Of a DNA stretch of 5,455 bases, positions 1-5,298 are shown piece after piece. Each line of letters begins with the position of its first letter. The first letter of the stretch is position 1. The translations under genes and the position numbers were made by a program. The DNA is from Acidobacteriota bacterium. Its GTDB lineage: Bacteria; Acidobacteriota; Thermoanaerobaculia; Multivoradales; JAHEKO01. The notes under the pieces are model-generated. The model did not search any database, was not told the origin of the DNA, and saw only the letters and a list, made by a program, of their open reading frames with translations. Location: positions 1 to 5,455 of the forward strand of contig JAHEKO010000287.1 of NCBI GenBank assembly GCA_024638355.1, written 5' to 3'.

Positions 1-140
1 GCCGCCTCGAAATAGGCGATGCGGGCACTCTCGAACCAGCGAAAGTAGACGGTGTTGTTGACATGGGCGAAGGCGTCCATGTCGCCCCACTCGAGCGGCA
101 GCTCGATCACCGTCGGGTACTTCGCCAGCAGCTCACTCAC
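1..140 (-). CDS. Acyl-CoA thioesterase, hotdog fold (4-hydroxybenzoyl-CoA thioesterase/FadM-like), 3' end beyond window
   Basis: Only the first 46 residues are visible; the gene continues past the left edge. From a GTG at 140 the protein reads MSELLAKYPTVIELPLEWGD and then MDAFAHVNNTVYFRWFES. The block W18-G-D-M-D22-A-F-A-H26-V-N28-N29 is the hallmark N-terminal motif of single-domain hotdog thioesterases. In this family the second Asp (here D22) is the catalytic acid/nucleophile and HVNN lines the active site. Most relatives have Gly where this one has Ala25. Such enzymes are cytosolic, usually about 130-160 residues, and release free acids from acyl- or aroyl-CoA. The gene points away from the catabolic operon starting at 269 and shares its 128-bp upstream region. 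A role in recycling CoA or in overflow release of an intermediate of that pathway is an inference. A purine-rich GGGGGAGG lies about 18 bases upstream of the GTG, too far to be a normal Shine-Dalgarno, so the exact start is less certain than the family. Confidence 0.88.
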   Translation of the reverse strand, partial: MSELLAKYPTVIELPLEWGDMDAFAHVNNTVYFRWFESARIAYFEA

Positions 141-158
141 CGCAAGATCGTAGCTTAG

Positions 159-237
159 CCTCCCCCCACCAACCGCCGGGTGGCGGCGTCCCTCTCCCAC
201 CTCGAGGGTGGGAGAGGGATCGAGGGTGAGGGGGGTG
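159..237. repeat. REP-like bipartite inverted-repeat element in divergent intergenic region
   Basis: Two adjacent hairpins fill the region between the thioesterase and the creatininase-like gene. The larger is a perfect 12-bp inverted repeat, ccctctcccacc (190-201) against ggtgggagaggg (207-218), with loop tcgag. The smaller is ccgcc (173-177) against ggcgg (182-186) with loop gggt. Flanking C- and G-runs (cctccccccacc at 159-170, gagggtgagggggg at 222-235) could extend the fold imperfectly. Read on the minus strand the unit has a CCCTCACCC spacer CCCTCTCCCA stem pattern. That is the look of the short REP-like intergenic repeats scattered through many GC-rich bacterial genomes. Whether it is multicopy cannot be shown from one copy. 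It could also act as a bidirectional RNA hairpin or terminator-like structure in the 5' leaders of both genes. Confidence 0.6.
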
Positions 238-268
238 ATCCGACAAACTCCATGCTAGGGTTTTCCGA

Positions 269-1021
269 GTGCGGGGCATCCGTCTGTCCGAGCTCACCTG
301 GACCGAAGTCGACTCGCTGGACGCCGATCGGTTGATCGCCATTCTCCCCGTCGGCGCGACCGAAGCGCACGGTCCGCACCTGCCGCTCGCGACCGACGGC
401 GTGATCGCCGAGGCGATGGCGGAAGCCGCCGCGGCGCGGCTCGAGGCGGGCTTCTGGACGCCTCTGATGCTGCCGGCGATCGACTACTCGGCGGCGCCGT
501 TTGCCGCCGGCTTCGCCGGTACGATCTCGGTCGGCCCCGAGACGGTCACCCGGCTGATCGTCGACATCGGCTCGAGCCTTCCCCGCTGCCGCTGTCTCGC
601 GGTCGCCAACGCCCACCTCGATCCGGCGCACCTCGGCTCGCTGCACGCGGCGGCCACGGCGCTCGAGGAGAGCGGCCTGGCGGTCGCTTTCCCCGATCTG
701 ACGCGTAAGCCGTGGGGGTCGCGGCTGACCGACGAGTTCAAGAGCGGCGCCTGCCATGCCGGGCGCTTCGAGGGCTCGATCGTGATGGCGGCGCGGCCGG
801 AGCTGGTGCGCGAAGAGATCCAGGCTTCCCTCGAGCCGAACCCCAGCTCGCTGTCGACGGCCATCCGCGAGGGCAAGGACTCGTTCGTGACGGCCGGCGG
901 CCCCGAGGCCTACTTCGGGTACCCTGCCGAGGCGACTTCCGAGGAAGGACGTGCGACCATTGAGGTCCTCGGGCGTATTCTGGAGGAAGCGATCGCGGAA
1001 CGGCTGGCGGGGCAATCGTGA
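269..1021 (+). CDS. Creatininase-family metal-dependent amidohydrolase
   Basis: The protein has 250 residues, close to the usual 240-270 of the creatininase (creatinine amidohydrolase) family. Members are cytosolic two-metal hydrolases of cyclic or linear amide bonds, e.g. creatininase, FAPy deformylase (ArfB) and the mycofactocin peptidase MftE. The N-terminal block LPVGATEAHGPHLPLATD (26-43) supplies metal ligands E32, H34 and D43, each offset by two from Glu34, His36 and Asp45 of Pseudomonas creatininase. The second block is N114-A-H116-L-D118 and corresponds to N-G-H120-x-E122, so H116 is kept and Asp replaces Glu. HAGRFEGS (163-170) matches the family HAGxxETS block with E168 retained. 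The metal site therefore looks intact but variant, and the substrate cannot be read from it. GTG at 269 is the chosen start because the protein then begins a few residues before the first family block; only a weak AGGG lies upstream. It overlaps the SDR gene by 4 bases (GTGA), implying translational coupling. An amide- or formamide-cleaving step in the operon's pathway is inferred. Confidence 0.85.
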   Translation: MRGIRLSELTWTEVDSLDADRLIAILPVGATEAHGPHLPLATDGVIAEAMAEAAAARLEAGFWTPLMLPAIDYSAAPFAAGFAGTISVGPETVTRLIVDIGSSLPRCRCLAVANAHLDPAHLGSLHAAATALEESGLAVAFPDLTRKPWGSRLTDEFKSGACHAGRFEGSIVMAARPELVREEIQASLEPNPSSLSTAIREGKDSFVTAGGPEAYFGYPAEATSEEGRATIEVLGRILEEAIAERLAGQS

Positions 1022-1812
1022 CGACAGAGAAGACGGACAGGCTGGCGGGACGCGCGGCGGTGATCACCGGCGGCGGCCGCGGCATCGGCGCCGCGGTGGC
1101 CGAGACGCTCGTCGACGAGGGCGCTCGCGTGGTGGTGAGCGCGCGCAGCGCCGATCAGATCGAGTCGGTGGCGTCGAGCCTGCGCGAGCGCGGCTGCGAA
1201 GCGTGGGCGGTGCCGTGCGACGTCAGCGACGCCGAGCAGGTGGAGGCGCTCGCCAAGGCCGCCATCGAGCGGCTCGGCGCGGTCGACATCCTGATCAACA
1301 ACGCGGGCATCGCGCGCTCGTCGCCGATCAAGCACCAGACTCTCGAAGAGTGGAACCTGATCCAGGCGGTGAACGTCACCGGCACCTTCCTCTGCACCCA
1401 GGCGTTTCTCGGCCCGATGGTCAAGCGCCGCTGGGGGCGGATCGTCAACATCGCGTCGATCGCCGGCCGCATGGGCGCCGCCTACATCTCGGCCTACTCG
1501 GCCTCGAAGCACGCGGTGCTCGGCTTCACCCGCTCGGTCGCCGCCGAGGTGGCGCTTCGGGGAGTCACGGTCAACGCCGTTTGCCCGGGCTACGTCGATA
1601 CGCCGATGACCGACGACTCGGTCGCCAACATCATCGACAAGACCGGTCTCGAGGAGAAGCAGGTGCTGGCGAACCTGCGCGCGATGTCGCCGCAGAACCG
1701 CTTGATGCAGCCCGAGGAGGTGGCCTATCTGGTGCTGACCCTCTGCGACGAGCGGGCCAAGGGCGTCACCGGCCAGGCGCTGGTGCTCGACGGCGGGGGC
1801 GTGCAGGCGTGA
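1018..1812 (+). CDS. Short-chain dehydrogenase/reductase (3-hydroxyacyl-CoA dehydrogenase-like)
   Basis: This is a classical SDR of 264 residues with a complete Rossmann and catalytic set. It has the glycine motif TGGGRGIG (17-24), CDV (67-69) contacting adenine, NNAG (94-97), N119, catalytic S147, and Y160 with K164 in YSASK. PGYVDTPM (190-197) follows the active site. R21 inside the glycine motif and R43 just after the second strand favour NADP(H) over NAD(H); this is inferred from the usual SDR rule. Substrate specificity is not encoded in these motifs. The neighbours (crotonase, acyl-CoA dehydrogenase, thioesterase) suggest a 3-hydroxyacyl-CoA or cyclic hydroxy/oxo-CoA substrate. It could equally be a FabG-type 3-oxoacyl reductase by sequence alone. 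The GTG start overlaps the creatininase-like stop, and its own TGA overlaps the GTG of the Rid gene, both as GTGA. Confidence 0.92.
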   Translation: MTTEKTDRLAGRAAVITGGGRGIGAAVAETLVDEGARVVVSARSADQIESVASSLRERGCEAWAVPCDVSDAEQVEALAKAAIERLGAVDILINNAGIARSSPIKHQTLEEWNLIQAVNVTGTFLCTQAFLGPMVKRRWGRIVNIASIAGRMGAAYISAYSASKHAVLGFTRSVAAEVALRGVTVNAVCPGYVDTPMTDDSVANIIDKTGLEEKQVLANLRAMSPQNRLMQPEEVAYLVLTLCDERAKGVTGQALVLDGGGVQA

Positions 1813-2219
1813 GCGAGCTGCTGCCGATCAACCCGGTGGCGCTGGGCGCTCCGCGCGGCTACTCGAACGGCATGCTCGGCCCGGTGGGGGGGCGGCTCCT
1901 CTTCGTCGCCGGCCAGATCGGCTGGAATCAGGATCAGGAGCTGGTCAGCAAGACCTTCCATCGCCAGTTCGGGCAGGCGTTGCGCAACGTGGTGAAGGTG
2001 GTCGAGGCGGCCGGCGGCGAGGCCAAGTATCTGGCCCGGTTGACGATCTTCGTCACCGACAAGAGCCTCTACCTCGAGCAGGTTGAGAAGGTGGGCGTGG
2101 CCTATCGGAAGGTGATGTCGAAGCACTTTCCGGCGATGGCTCTGGTCGAGGTGAAGTCGCTGCTCGATCCCGGGGCGCTGGTCGAGATCGAGGGAACCGC
2201 CGTCTTGCCGGCGGAGTAG
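1809..2219 (+). CDS. Rid/YjgF/YER057c/UK114-family protein lacking the catalytic arginine
   Basis: This is a 136-residue single-domain protein, a normal length for the trimeric Rid family (about 125-135). Family marks are FVAGQIGWN (32-40), the central QFGQALRNVVKVVEAAGG (53-70), LTIFVTD (78-84), the YRKVM helix (99-103), and the C-terminal VEIEGTAV (125-132). Canonical RidA has P-A-R near the C-terminal third, and that Arg binds the carboxylate of the imine/enamine substrate. Here the stretch is FPAMALVEV (107-115), with Met110 in the Arg place. It is therefore not expected to be a standard 2-aminoacrylate deaminase and fits the Arg-less Rid subfamilies of poorly known function. The GTG start at 1809 overlaps the SDR stop (GTGA). 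The frame stays open upstream to 951, but that part only shadows the SDR gene. Location among acyl-CoA enzymes suggests action on, or binding of, an enamine or oxo acyl-CoA; this is inference. Aminomuconate deaminases also belong to this fold, but no partner genes of that pathway are present. Confidence 0.88.
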   Translation: MSELLPINPVALGAPRGYSNGMLGPVGGRLLFVAGQIGWNQDQELVSKTFHRQFGQALRNVVKVVEAAGGEAKYLARLTIFVTDKSLYLEQVEKVGVAYRKVMSKHFPAMALVEVKSLLDPGALVEIEGTAVLPAE

Positions 2220-2224
2220 AGCCG

Positions 2225-3025
2225 ATGGCGATCGAAGCGACCTCCTTCCTCTACGAGCTCGACGAGGCCACCGGCGTCGCCGCGATCACCCTCAACCGGC
2301 CGGATCGCCTGAACGCCCTCACCTTCGAGGTCTACGACGAGCTGCGCGACACCTTCCGGGCGCTCGACACCGAGCCGGGAGTGCGCTCCATCCTGCTCAC
2401 CGGCGCGGGGCGCGCCTTCTGCTCGGGCGGCGACGTCGAAGACATCATCGGCGCGCTCTTCGAGCGCGACTACCGCGGACTGCTCGACTTCACCCGCACC
2501 ACCGGCGACCTGATCCTGGCGATGCTCCGCTGCCGGCGGCCGATCGTCGGTGCGCTCAACGGCACGGTGGCCGGCGCCGGGGCGGTGATCGCCAGCGCCT
2601 GCGACGTGCGCATCGCCTCCGAGCACGCCAAGATCGCCTTCCTGTTCACCAAGGTCGGGCTGTCGGGAGCCGACATGGGCGCCTCGTGGCTACTGCCGCG
2701 CATCGTGGGTCAGGGACGGGCGATGGAGCTGCTGATGACCGGCGACTTCATCGACGCGCGCGAGGCCTACCGGATCGGGCTCTACAACCGCGTCGTCGAG
2801 GCCCGCGGGCTGGTCGACGAGGCGCGTGATTGGGCGGAGCGCCTGGCGCGCGGCCCCTCCTTCGGGCTCGAGATCACCAAGAAGATGGTGCTACGTGAGG
2901 CGACCATGGATCTCGAGTCGGCGCTGGCGGCGGAGACCGAGATCCAGGCCGCTTGCATGGAGGACCCGAACTTCCGCGAGGCCTACGAGGCCTTCGTCGC
3001 AAAGCGCAAGCCCGAGTTCGGGTGA
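2225..3025 (+). CDS. Enoyl-CoA hydratase/isomerase (crotonase) superfamily protein with PaaG-type active site
   Basis: This is a complete crotonase-fold enzyme of 266 residues. ITLNRPDRLNAL (21-32) and FCSGGD (65-70) form the CoA site and the first half of the oxyanion hole. NGTVAGAG (112-119) gives the second half, followed by CDVRIAS (126-132). Aligned on CD and the following KVGL, the two catalytic glutamates of rat enoyl-CoA hydratase (Glu144, Glu164) fall on V121 and F141, so simple hydratase chemistry is unlikely. D150 in GADMGASWLLPR aligns with the catalytic Asp of PaaG-type isomerases (PDSGGTWFLPR pattern). Ring-opening crotonases such as BadI and the MenB cyclase also use an Asp nearby. 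Possible roles are double-bond isomerisation, hydration of an unusual enoyl-CoA, or C-C bond hydrolysis of a cyclic oxo-acyl-CoA. ATG at 2225 has GGAG eight bases upstream, inside the end of the Rid gene, and only five bases separate the two genes. Confidence 0.9.
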   Translation: MAIEATSFLYELDEATGVAAITLNRPDRLNALTFEVYDELRDTFRALDTEPGVRSILLTGAGRAFCSGGDVEDIIGALFERDYRGLLDFTRTTGDLILAMLRCRRPIVGALNGTVAGAGAVIASACDVRIASEHAKIAFLFTKVGLSGADMGASWLLPRIVGQGRAMELLMTGDFIDAREAYRIGLYNRVVEARGLVDEARDWAERLARGPSFGLEITKKMVLREATMDLESALAAETEIQAACMEDPNFREAYEAFVAKRKPEFG

Positions 3026-3028
3026 GTC

Positions 3029-3035
3029 GAGGGAG
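3029..3035 (+). promoter_or_regulatory. Shine-Dalgarno of the acyl-CoA dehydrogenase gene
   Basis: GAGGGAG lies seven bases upstream of the GTG at 3043 and is the strongest ribosome-binding site in the window. It decides the start of the acyl-CoA dehydrogenase against the in-frame GTG at 3022, which overlaps the crotonase stop codon but has no comparable site, and against the TTG at 2953 deep inside the crotonase gene. Confidence 0.65.
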
Positions 3036-3042
3036 TGCGATC

Positions 3043-4203
3043 GTGAGCGACAGCCGAGGCGTGCGCGTCTTTCTGGAGGAGCGGCATCTGCGCCTGGCCG
3101 ACGAGGTCGCGGACTTTGCCGCCGCCGAGATTGCGCCGCTCGCGCCGCCGGCGACCGACGACGAGTCGCGCGAGCAGGCGCGCGAGATCCTCGCGCGGCT
3201 GGGCGCCGCCGGCTGGTGCCGGCACGCGGTACCGGCCGAAGACGGAACGGCCGTCGACCTGCGCGCCTGCTGCCTGATTCGCGAGGCCCTCGCCGCGGCC
3301 TCGCCCCTGGCCGATTCGGTCTTCGCGCTCCAGGCCCTGGGCGCGATGCCGATCTCGCTCGCCGGCGCCGACGAGCAGCGCCGGCGCTGGCTGCCGGGCG
3401 TCGCCGACGGCGGCCTGATGGCCGCGTTCGCGCTGACCGAGCCCCACGCCGGGTCCGATGTGGCCGGCCTGCGGGCGACGGCGGTCCGCGACGGCGACGA
3501 GTACGAGCTCATCGGCCGCAAGACCTACATCACCAACGCCGGTCTGGCCGACTTCTACTCTCTGTTCGCGGTCACCGGCACGCGGCCCGACGGGCGGCCC
3601 GAGATCTCGTGCTTCGTGGTGCCGGCCGACACGGAGGGCCTGAAGTTCGTGCGTGCCCAGGTGCTGAGCGCGCCCCATCCGCTCGGCGAGCTCGAGCTCG
3701 ACGGCTGTCGCGTGCCCGCGTCGAGCCGGGTGGGCGAGGAGGGGGAGGGCTACCAGCTGGCCTTCGCGACGCTCGATCGCCTGCGGGCGACGGTCGCCGC
3801 CGCGGCCTGCGGCATGGCGCGCCGGGCTCTCGACGAGGCCCTCGATCACGCCCGCGAGCGCGAGCAGTTCGGTGAGCCCCTGGCGGCGTTCCAGATGACG
3901 CAGCAGAAGCTGGCGCGGATGGCGACCGACCTCGATGCCGCGCGCCTCCTGACCTATCGCGCCGCCTGGGAGGCCGATGCCGGTGACGGGCGGAAGGTGA
4001 CGCGCGAGTCGGCGATGGCCAAGGCCTTCGCCACCGAGGCCGCGCAGCGGATCGTCGACGACGCGGTCCAGATCCACGGCGGCCGGGGCGTGCTCGCCGA
4101 AAGCCCGGTCGATCTCCTCTACCGTGCGGTGCGGGCGCTGCGCATCTACGAAGGCGCGACCGAGATCCAGCACCTGGTCATCGCGCGCGAGCTCTTGCGC
4201 TAG
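3043..4203 (+). CDS. Acyl-CoA dehydrogenase (FAD-dependent)
   Basis: The protein has 386 residues from GTG 3043, matching the usual 380-390 of short/medium-chain acyl-CoA dehydrogenases. It oxidises the C2-C3 bond of an acyl-CoA to the trans-2-enoyl-CoA, passing electrons to ETF in the cytosol. The first family signature is ALTEPHAGSD (130-139). KTYITNA (160-166) matches the flavin-contacting xITN segment, with Tyr in place of the common Trp. REREQFGEPLAAFQMTQQKL (271-290) is the conserved RxQFG segment that binds FAD of the partner subunit. QIHGGRGV (343-350) is the second signature. The C-terminal IYEGATEIQ (368-376) contains E370, the catalytic base in the position used by most short- and medium-chain members, so the enzyme should be active. 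Residues 35-70 are less conserved and the substrate is not predictable; a cyclic or branched acyl-CoA is plausible from context. It lies 17 bases after the crotonase and 6 bases before the methyltransferase. Confidence 0.94.
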   Translation: MSDSRGVRVFLEERHLRLADEVADFAAAEIAPLAPPATDDESREQAREILARLGAAGWCRHAVPAEDGTAVDLRACCLIREALAAASPLADSVFALQALGAMPISLAGADEQRRRWLPGVADGGLMAAFALTEPHAGSDVAGLRATAVRDGDEYELIGRKTYITNAGLADFYSLFAVTGTRPDGRPEISCFVVPADTEGLKFVRAQVLSAPHPLGELELDGCRVPASSRVGEEGEGYQLAFATLDRLRATVAAAACGMARRALDEALDHAREREQFGEPLAAFQMTQQKLARMATDLDAARLLTYRAAWEADAGDGRKVTRESAMAKAFATEAAQRIVDDAVQIHGGRGVLAESPVDLLYRAVRALRIYEGATEIQHLVIARELLR

Positions 4204-4209
4204 CTAGTC

Positions 4210-4935
4210 GTGAGCTACGAACGGGACCTCGCCTACATCCACGACGTCGGCTTCACCGACTACGCCCGAGGCGCGGCGCCCCACCTGCTCGAGCTCCTGG
4301 ACCACGCGGGTATCCGCGAGGGCACGGTCGTCGATCTCGGCTGCGGCACCGGCCTCTGGGCGCGTGCCCTCGCCGAGGCCGGCTACGAGGTGGTCGGTCT
4401 GGACATCTCGCCGGCGATGATCGAGATCGCCCGCGAGCGGGTACCGGCGGCGAGCTTCGAGGTCGGCTCCTTCACCGCGTTCGACCCGCCTCCCTGCCGC
4501 GCCGTGACGGCGCTCGGCGAGCCGCTGGCCTATCTGTTCGACGGCGCCAACACCAGCCGCGCTCTTCTGGCCCTCTGCCGGCGCGTCTACCGGGCGCTGG
4601 AACCGGGCGGCCTCTTCATCTTCGACCTGCTCGAGCCCGGCGTGACGCCCCGCGGCGAGTACGAGCTGTTCCGGCAAGGCTACGACTGGGCGATTCACTG
4701 CCGGGCCGAGGAGGACCGGCGTCGTCGCCTGTTGACCCGCCACATCACCACCTTCCGGCGGGACGGCGAGCACTTCCGGAGGGAGCGCGAAGTGCACGAG
4801 CTGCGCCTCTACCGGGCCGCGAAGATCGCCGCCGAGCTACGCGCGATGGGCTTCCGGGTGCGGCGGGTGCGGTCGTTCGGAGCCGTGAAGCTCAGGGCCG
4901 GACATACTGGCCTGATCGCGCGCCGGATTCCGTGA
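4210..4935 (+). CDS. Class I SAM-dependent methyltransferase
   Basis: This is a 241-residue single-domain methyltransferase. Motif I is VVDLGCGTGLWA (40-51), the SAM-binding glycine loop. GLDIS (63-67) ends the second strand with the Asp that holds the SAM ribose. The post-motif region EVGSFTAFDPPP (84-95) is followed by LEPGGLFIFDLLEP (130-143), the strand-4/5 segment typical of the small-molecule methyltransferase group. The C-terminal part (about 150-241) is rich in Arg and charged residues and ends in a GHTGLIARR strand. The acceptor cannot be deduced. It follows the acyl-CoA dehydrogenase by six bases with a GTG start and no clear Shine-Dalgarno, so expression probably depends on coupling to the upstream gene. 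It is the one member of the operon with no obvious place in CoA-ester catabolism. It could modify a pathway intermediate or simply be a passenger. Confidence 0.88.
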   Translation: MSYERDLAYIHDVGFTDYARGAAPHLLELLDHAGIREGTVVDLGCGTGLWARALAEAGYEVVGLDISPAMIEIARERVPAASFEVGSFTAFDPPPCRAVTALGEPLAYLFDGANTSRALLALCRRVYRALEPGGLFIFDLLEPGVTPRGEYELFRQGYDWAIHCRAEEDRRRRLLTRHITTFRRDGEHFRREREVHELRLYRAAKIAAELRAMGFRVRRVRSFGAVKLRAGHTGLIARRIP

Positions 4936-4938
4936 GCC

Positions 4939-4958
4939 GCTCGGGCAGACGCCTGAGC
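4939..4958 (+). terminator. Weak hairpin after the operon's last gene (possible terminator)
   Basis: gctcgggc (4939-4946) pairs with gcctgagc (4951-4958) around an agac tetraloop, giving an 8-bp stem with one G-U pair. It starts four bases after the TGA of the methyltransferase. No T-tract follows, so it is not a standard intrinsic terminator. It may be a 3'-end protecting stem or chance structure in GC-rich DNA. Confidence 0.3.
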
Positions 4959-5139
4959 CGGTCCCGGCCACGCGGCGCCGGCGCGGAAGTCGTTTCGGCC
5001 CGGCTGTCCTGTCGGTGGGACGCGGTCCGTCGCTCAGGATGGACGGTGTGACCCGCGATGGTGGAAGGGTGGGCGGTCAGGCGGGCACGCCGAGTCGCGG
5101 CATGGGTCCTGCTTGCCGAACCCGGCAGTGACCCCGAAG

Positions 5140-5295
5140 GTGCGAGTCGTCTCGCTGTTCCTCGGCTGCGCTCTGACGCTGCTGGGGGCCGCACCGAGTG
5201 CGCGTGGCTCGGCCGGGCGCTGGCTCGTGGTGCCTTCTACCCCGGCGCCGCTTGTGACCTGCGGCGGCGGTCTGGCAGAGTCCGGAGCGGGATAG
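5140..5295 (+). CDS. Doubtful small ORF with signal-peptide-like N-terminus
   Basis: From GTG 5140 this encodes 51 residues starting VRVVSLFLGCALTLLGAAPS. That is a basic start, a hydrophobic core and an Ala/Ser-rich region that could be cut near A-P-S-A-R-G. The short remainder has no recognisable domain. The stop is three bases before the ATG of the secreted VWFA-related protein, so it could be a leader ORF coupled to it. Against it: no Shine-Dalgarno at a usable distance from the GTG (a TTG at 5113 is also possible), no family resemblance, and the ease with which GC-rich DNA gives open frames. I do not recognise it and regard it as more likely spurious than real. Confidence 0.22.
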   Translation: MRVVSLFLGCALTLLGAAPSARGSAGRWLVVPSTPAPLVTCGGGLAESGAG

Positions 5296-5298
5296 CCG

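Larger units (their letters stand above)
4936..5298. other. Intergenic region between methyltransferase and VWFA-related gene
   Basis: This 363-base stretch holds no recognisable conserved gene on either strand. It begins with a hairpin four bases after the methyltransferase stop (4939-4958) and has a perfect 10-bp palindrome gcgccggcgc at 4975-4984. A plus-strand ORF (5140-5295) with a signal-like hydrophobic start runs almost to the next gene. No tRNA, CRISPR-like or insertion-sequence structure is visible. No convincing -35/-10 pair could be picked out, although a promoter for the downstream gene must lie here or read through from the operon. Confidence 0.6.

Noticed and set aside
141..268. 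Sigma-70-type promoters for the divergent genes
   Set aside because: Short AT-richer patches exist (e.g. around 240-262), but no -35/-10 pair with acceptable spacing could be defended.
155..1015. 286-codon open frame on the minus strand opposite the creatininase-like gene
   Set aside because: It is extremely rich in Arg and Gly, has no recognisable domain, and overlaps a well-supported plus-strand gene with intact metal motifs.
951..1808. Upstream extension of the Rid reading frame, suggesting a 422-residue fusion
   Set aside because: This part reads an Arg-rich shadow of the SDR gene. Rid homology begins exactly after the GTG at 1809, which forms a GTGA overlap like the previous junction.
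1809..2219. Rid protein as a 2-aminomuconate deaminase
   Set aside because: Those enzymes share the fold, but no extradiol dioxygenase, semialdehyde dehydrogenase or other partner of the 2-aminophenol or 3-hydroxyanthranilate routes is in the window.
2953..3042. Earlier starts for the acyl-CoA dehydrogenase (TTG 2953, GTG 3022)
   Set aside because: TTG 2953 would overlap the crotonase by over 70 bases and add a non-family Arg-rich leader. GTG 3022 is possible, but GTG 3043 has a strong GAGGGAG seven bases upstream and gives the normal family length.
2826..3875. 349-codon plus-strand open frame overlapping crotonase and acyl-CoA dehydrogenase
   Set aside because: It is Arg/Ala/Gly low-complexity translation in the wrong frame of two conserved genes.
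2983..4173. 396-codon open frame on the minus strand opposite the acyl-CoA dehydrogenase
   Set aside because: It is antisense to a clearly conserved gene, has an Arg/Gly/Ala-rich composition with no motifs, and is explained by the GC-rich codon bias of the plus strand.
4936..5298. Minus-strand open frames (4892-5194, 5034-5429) in the intergenic region
   Set aside because: They have no conserved motifs and are rich in Arg/Ser/Pro. One overlaps the end of the methyltransferase and the other runs antisense into the VWFA-related gene.
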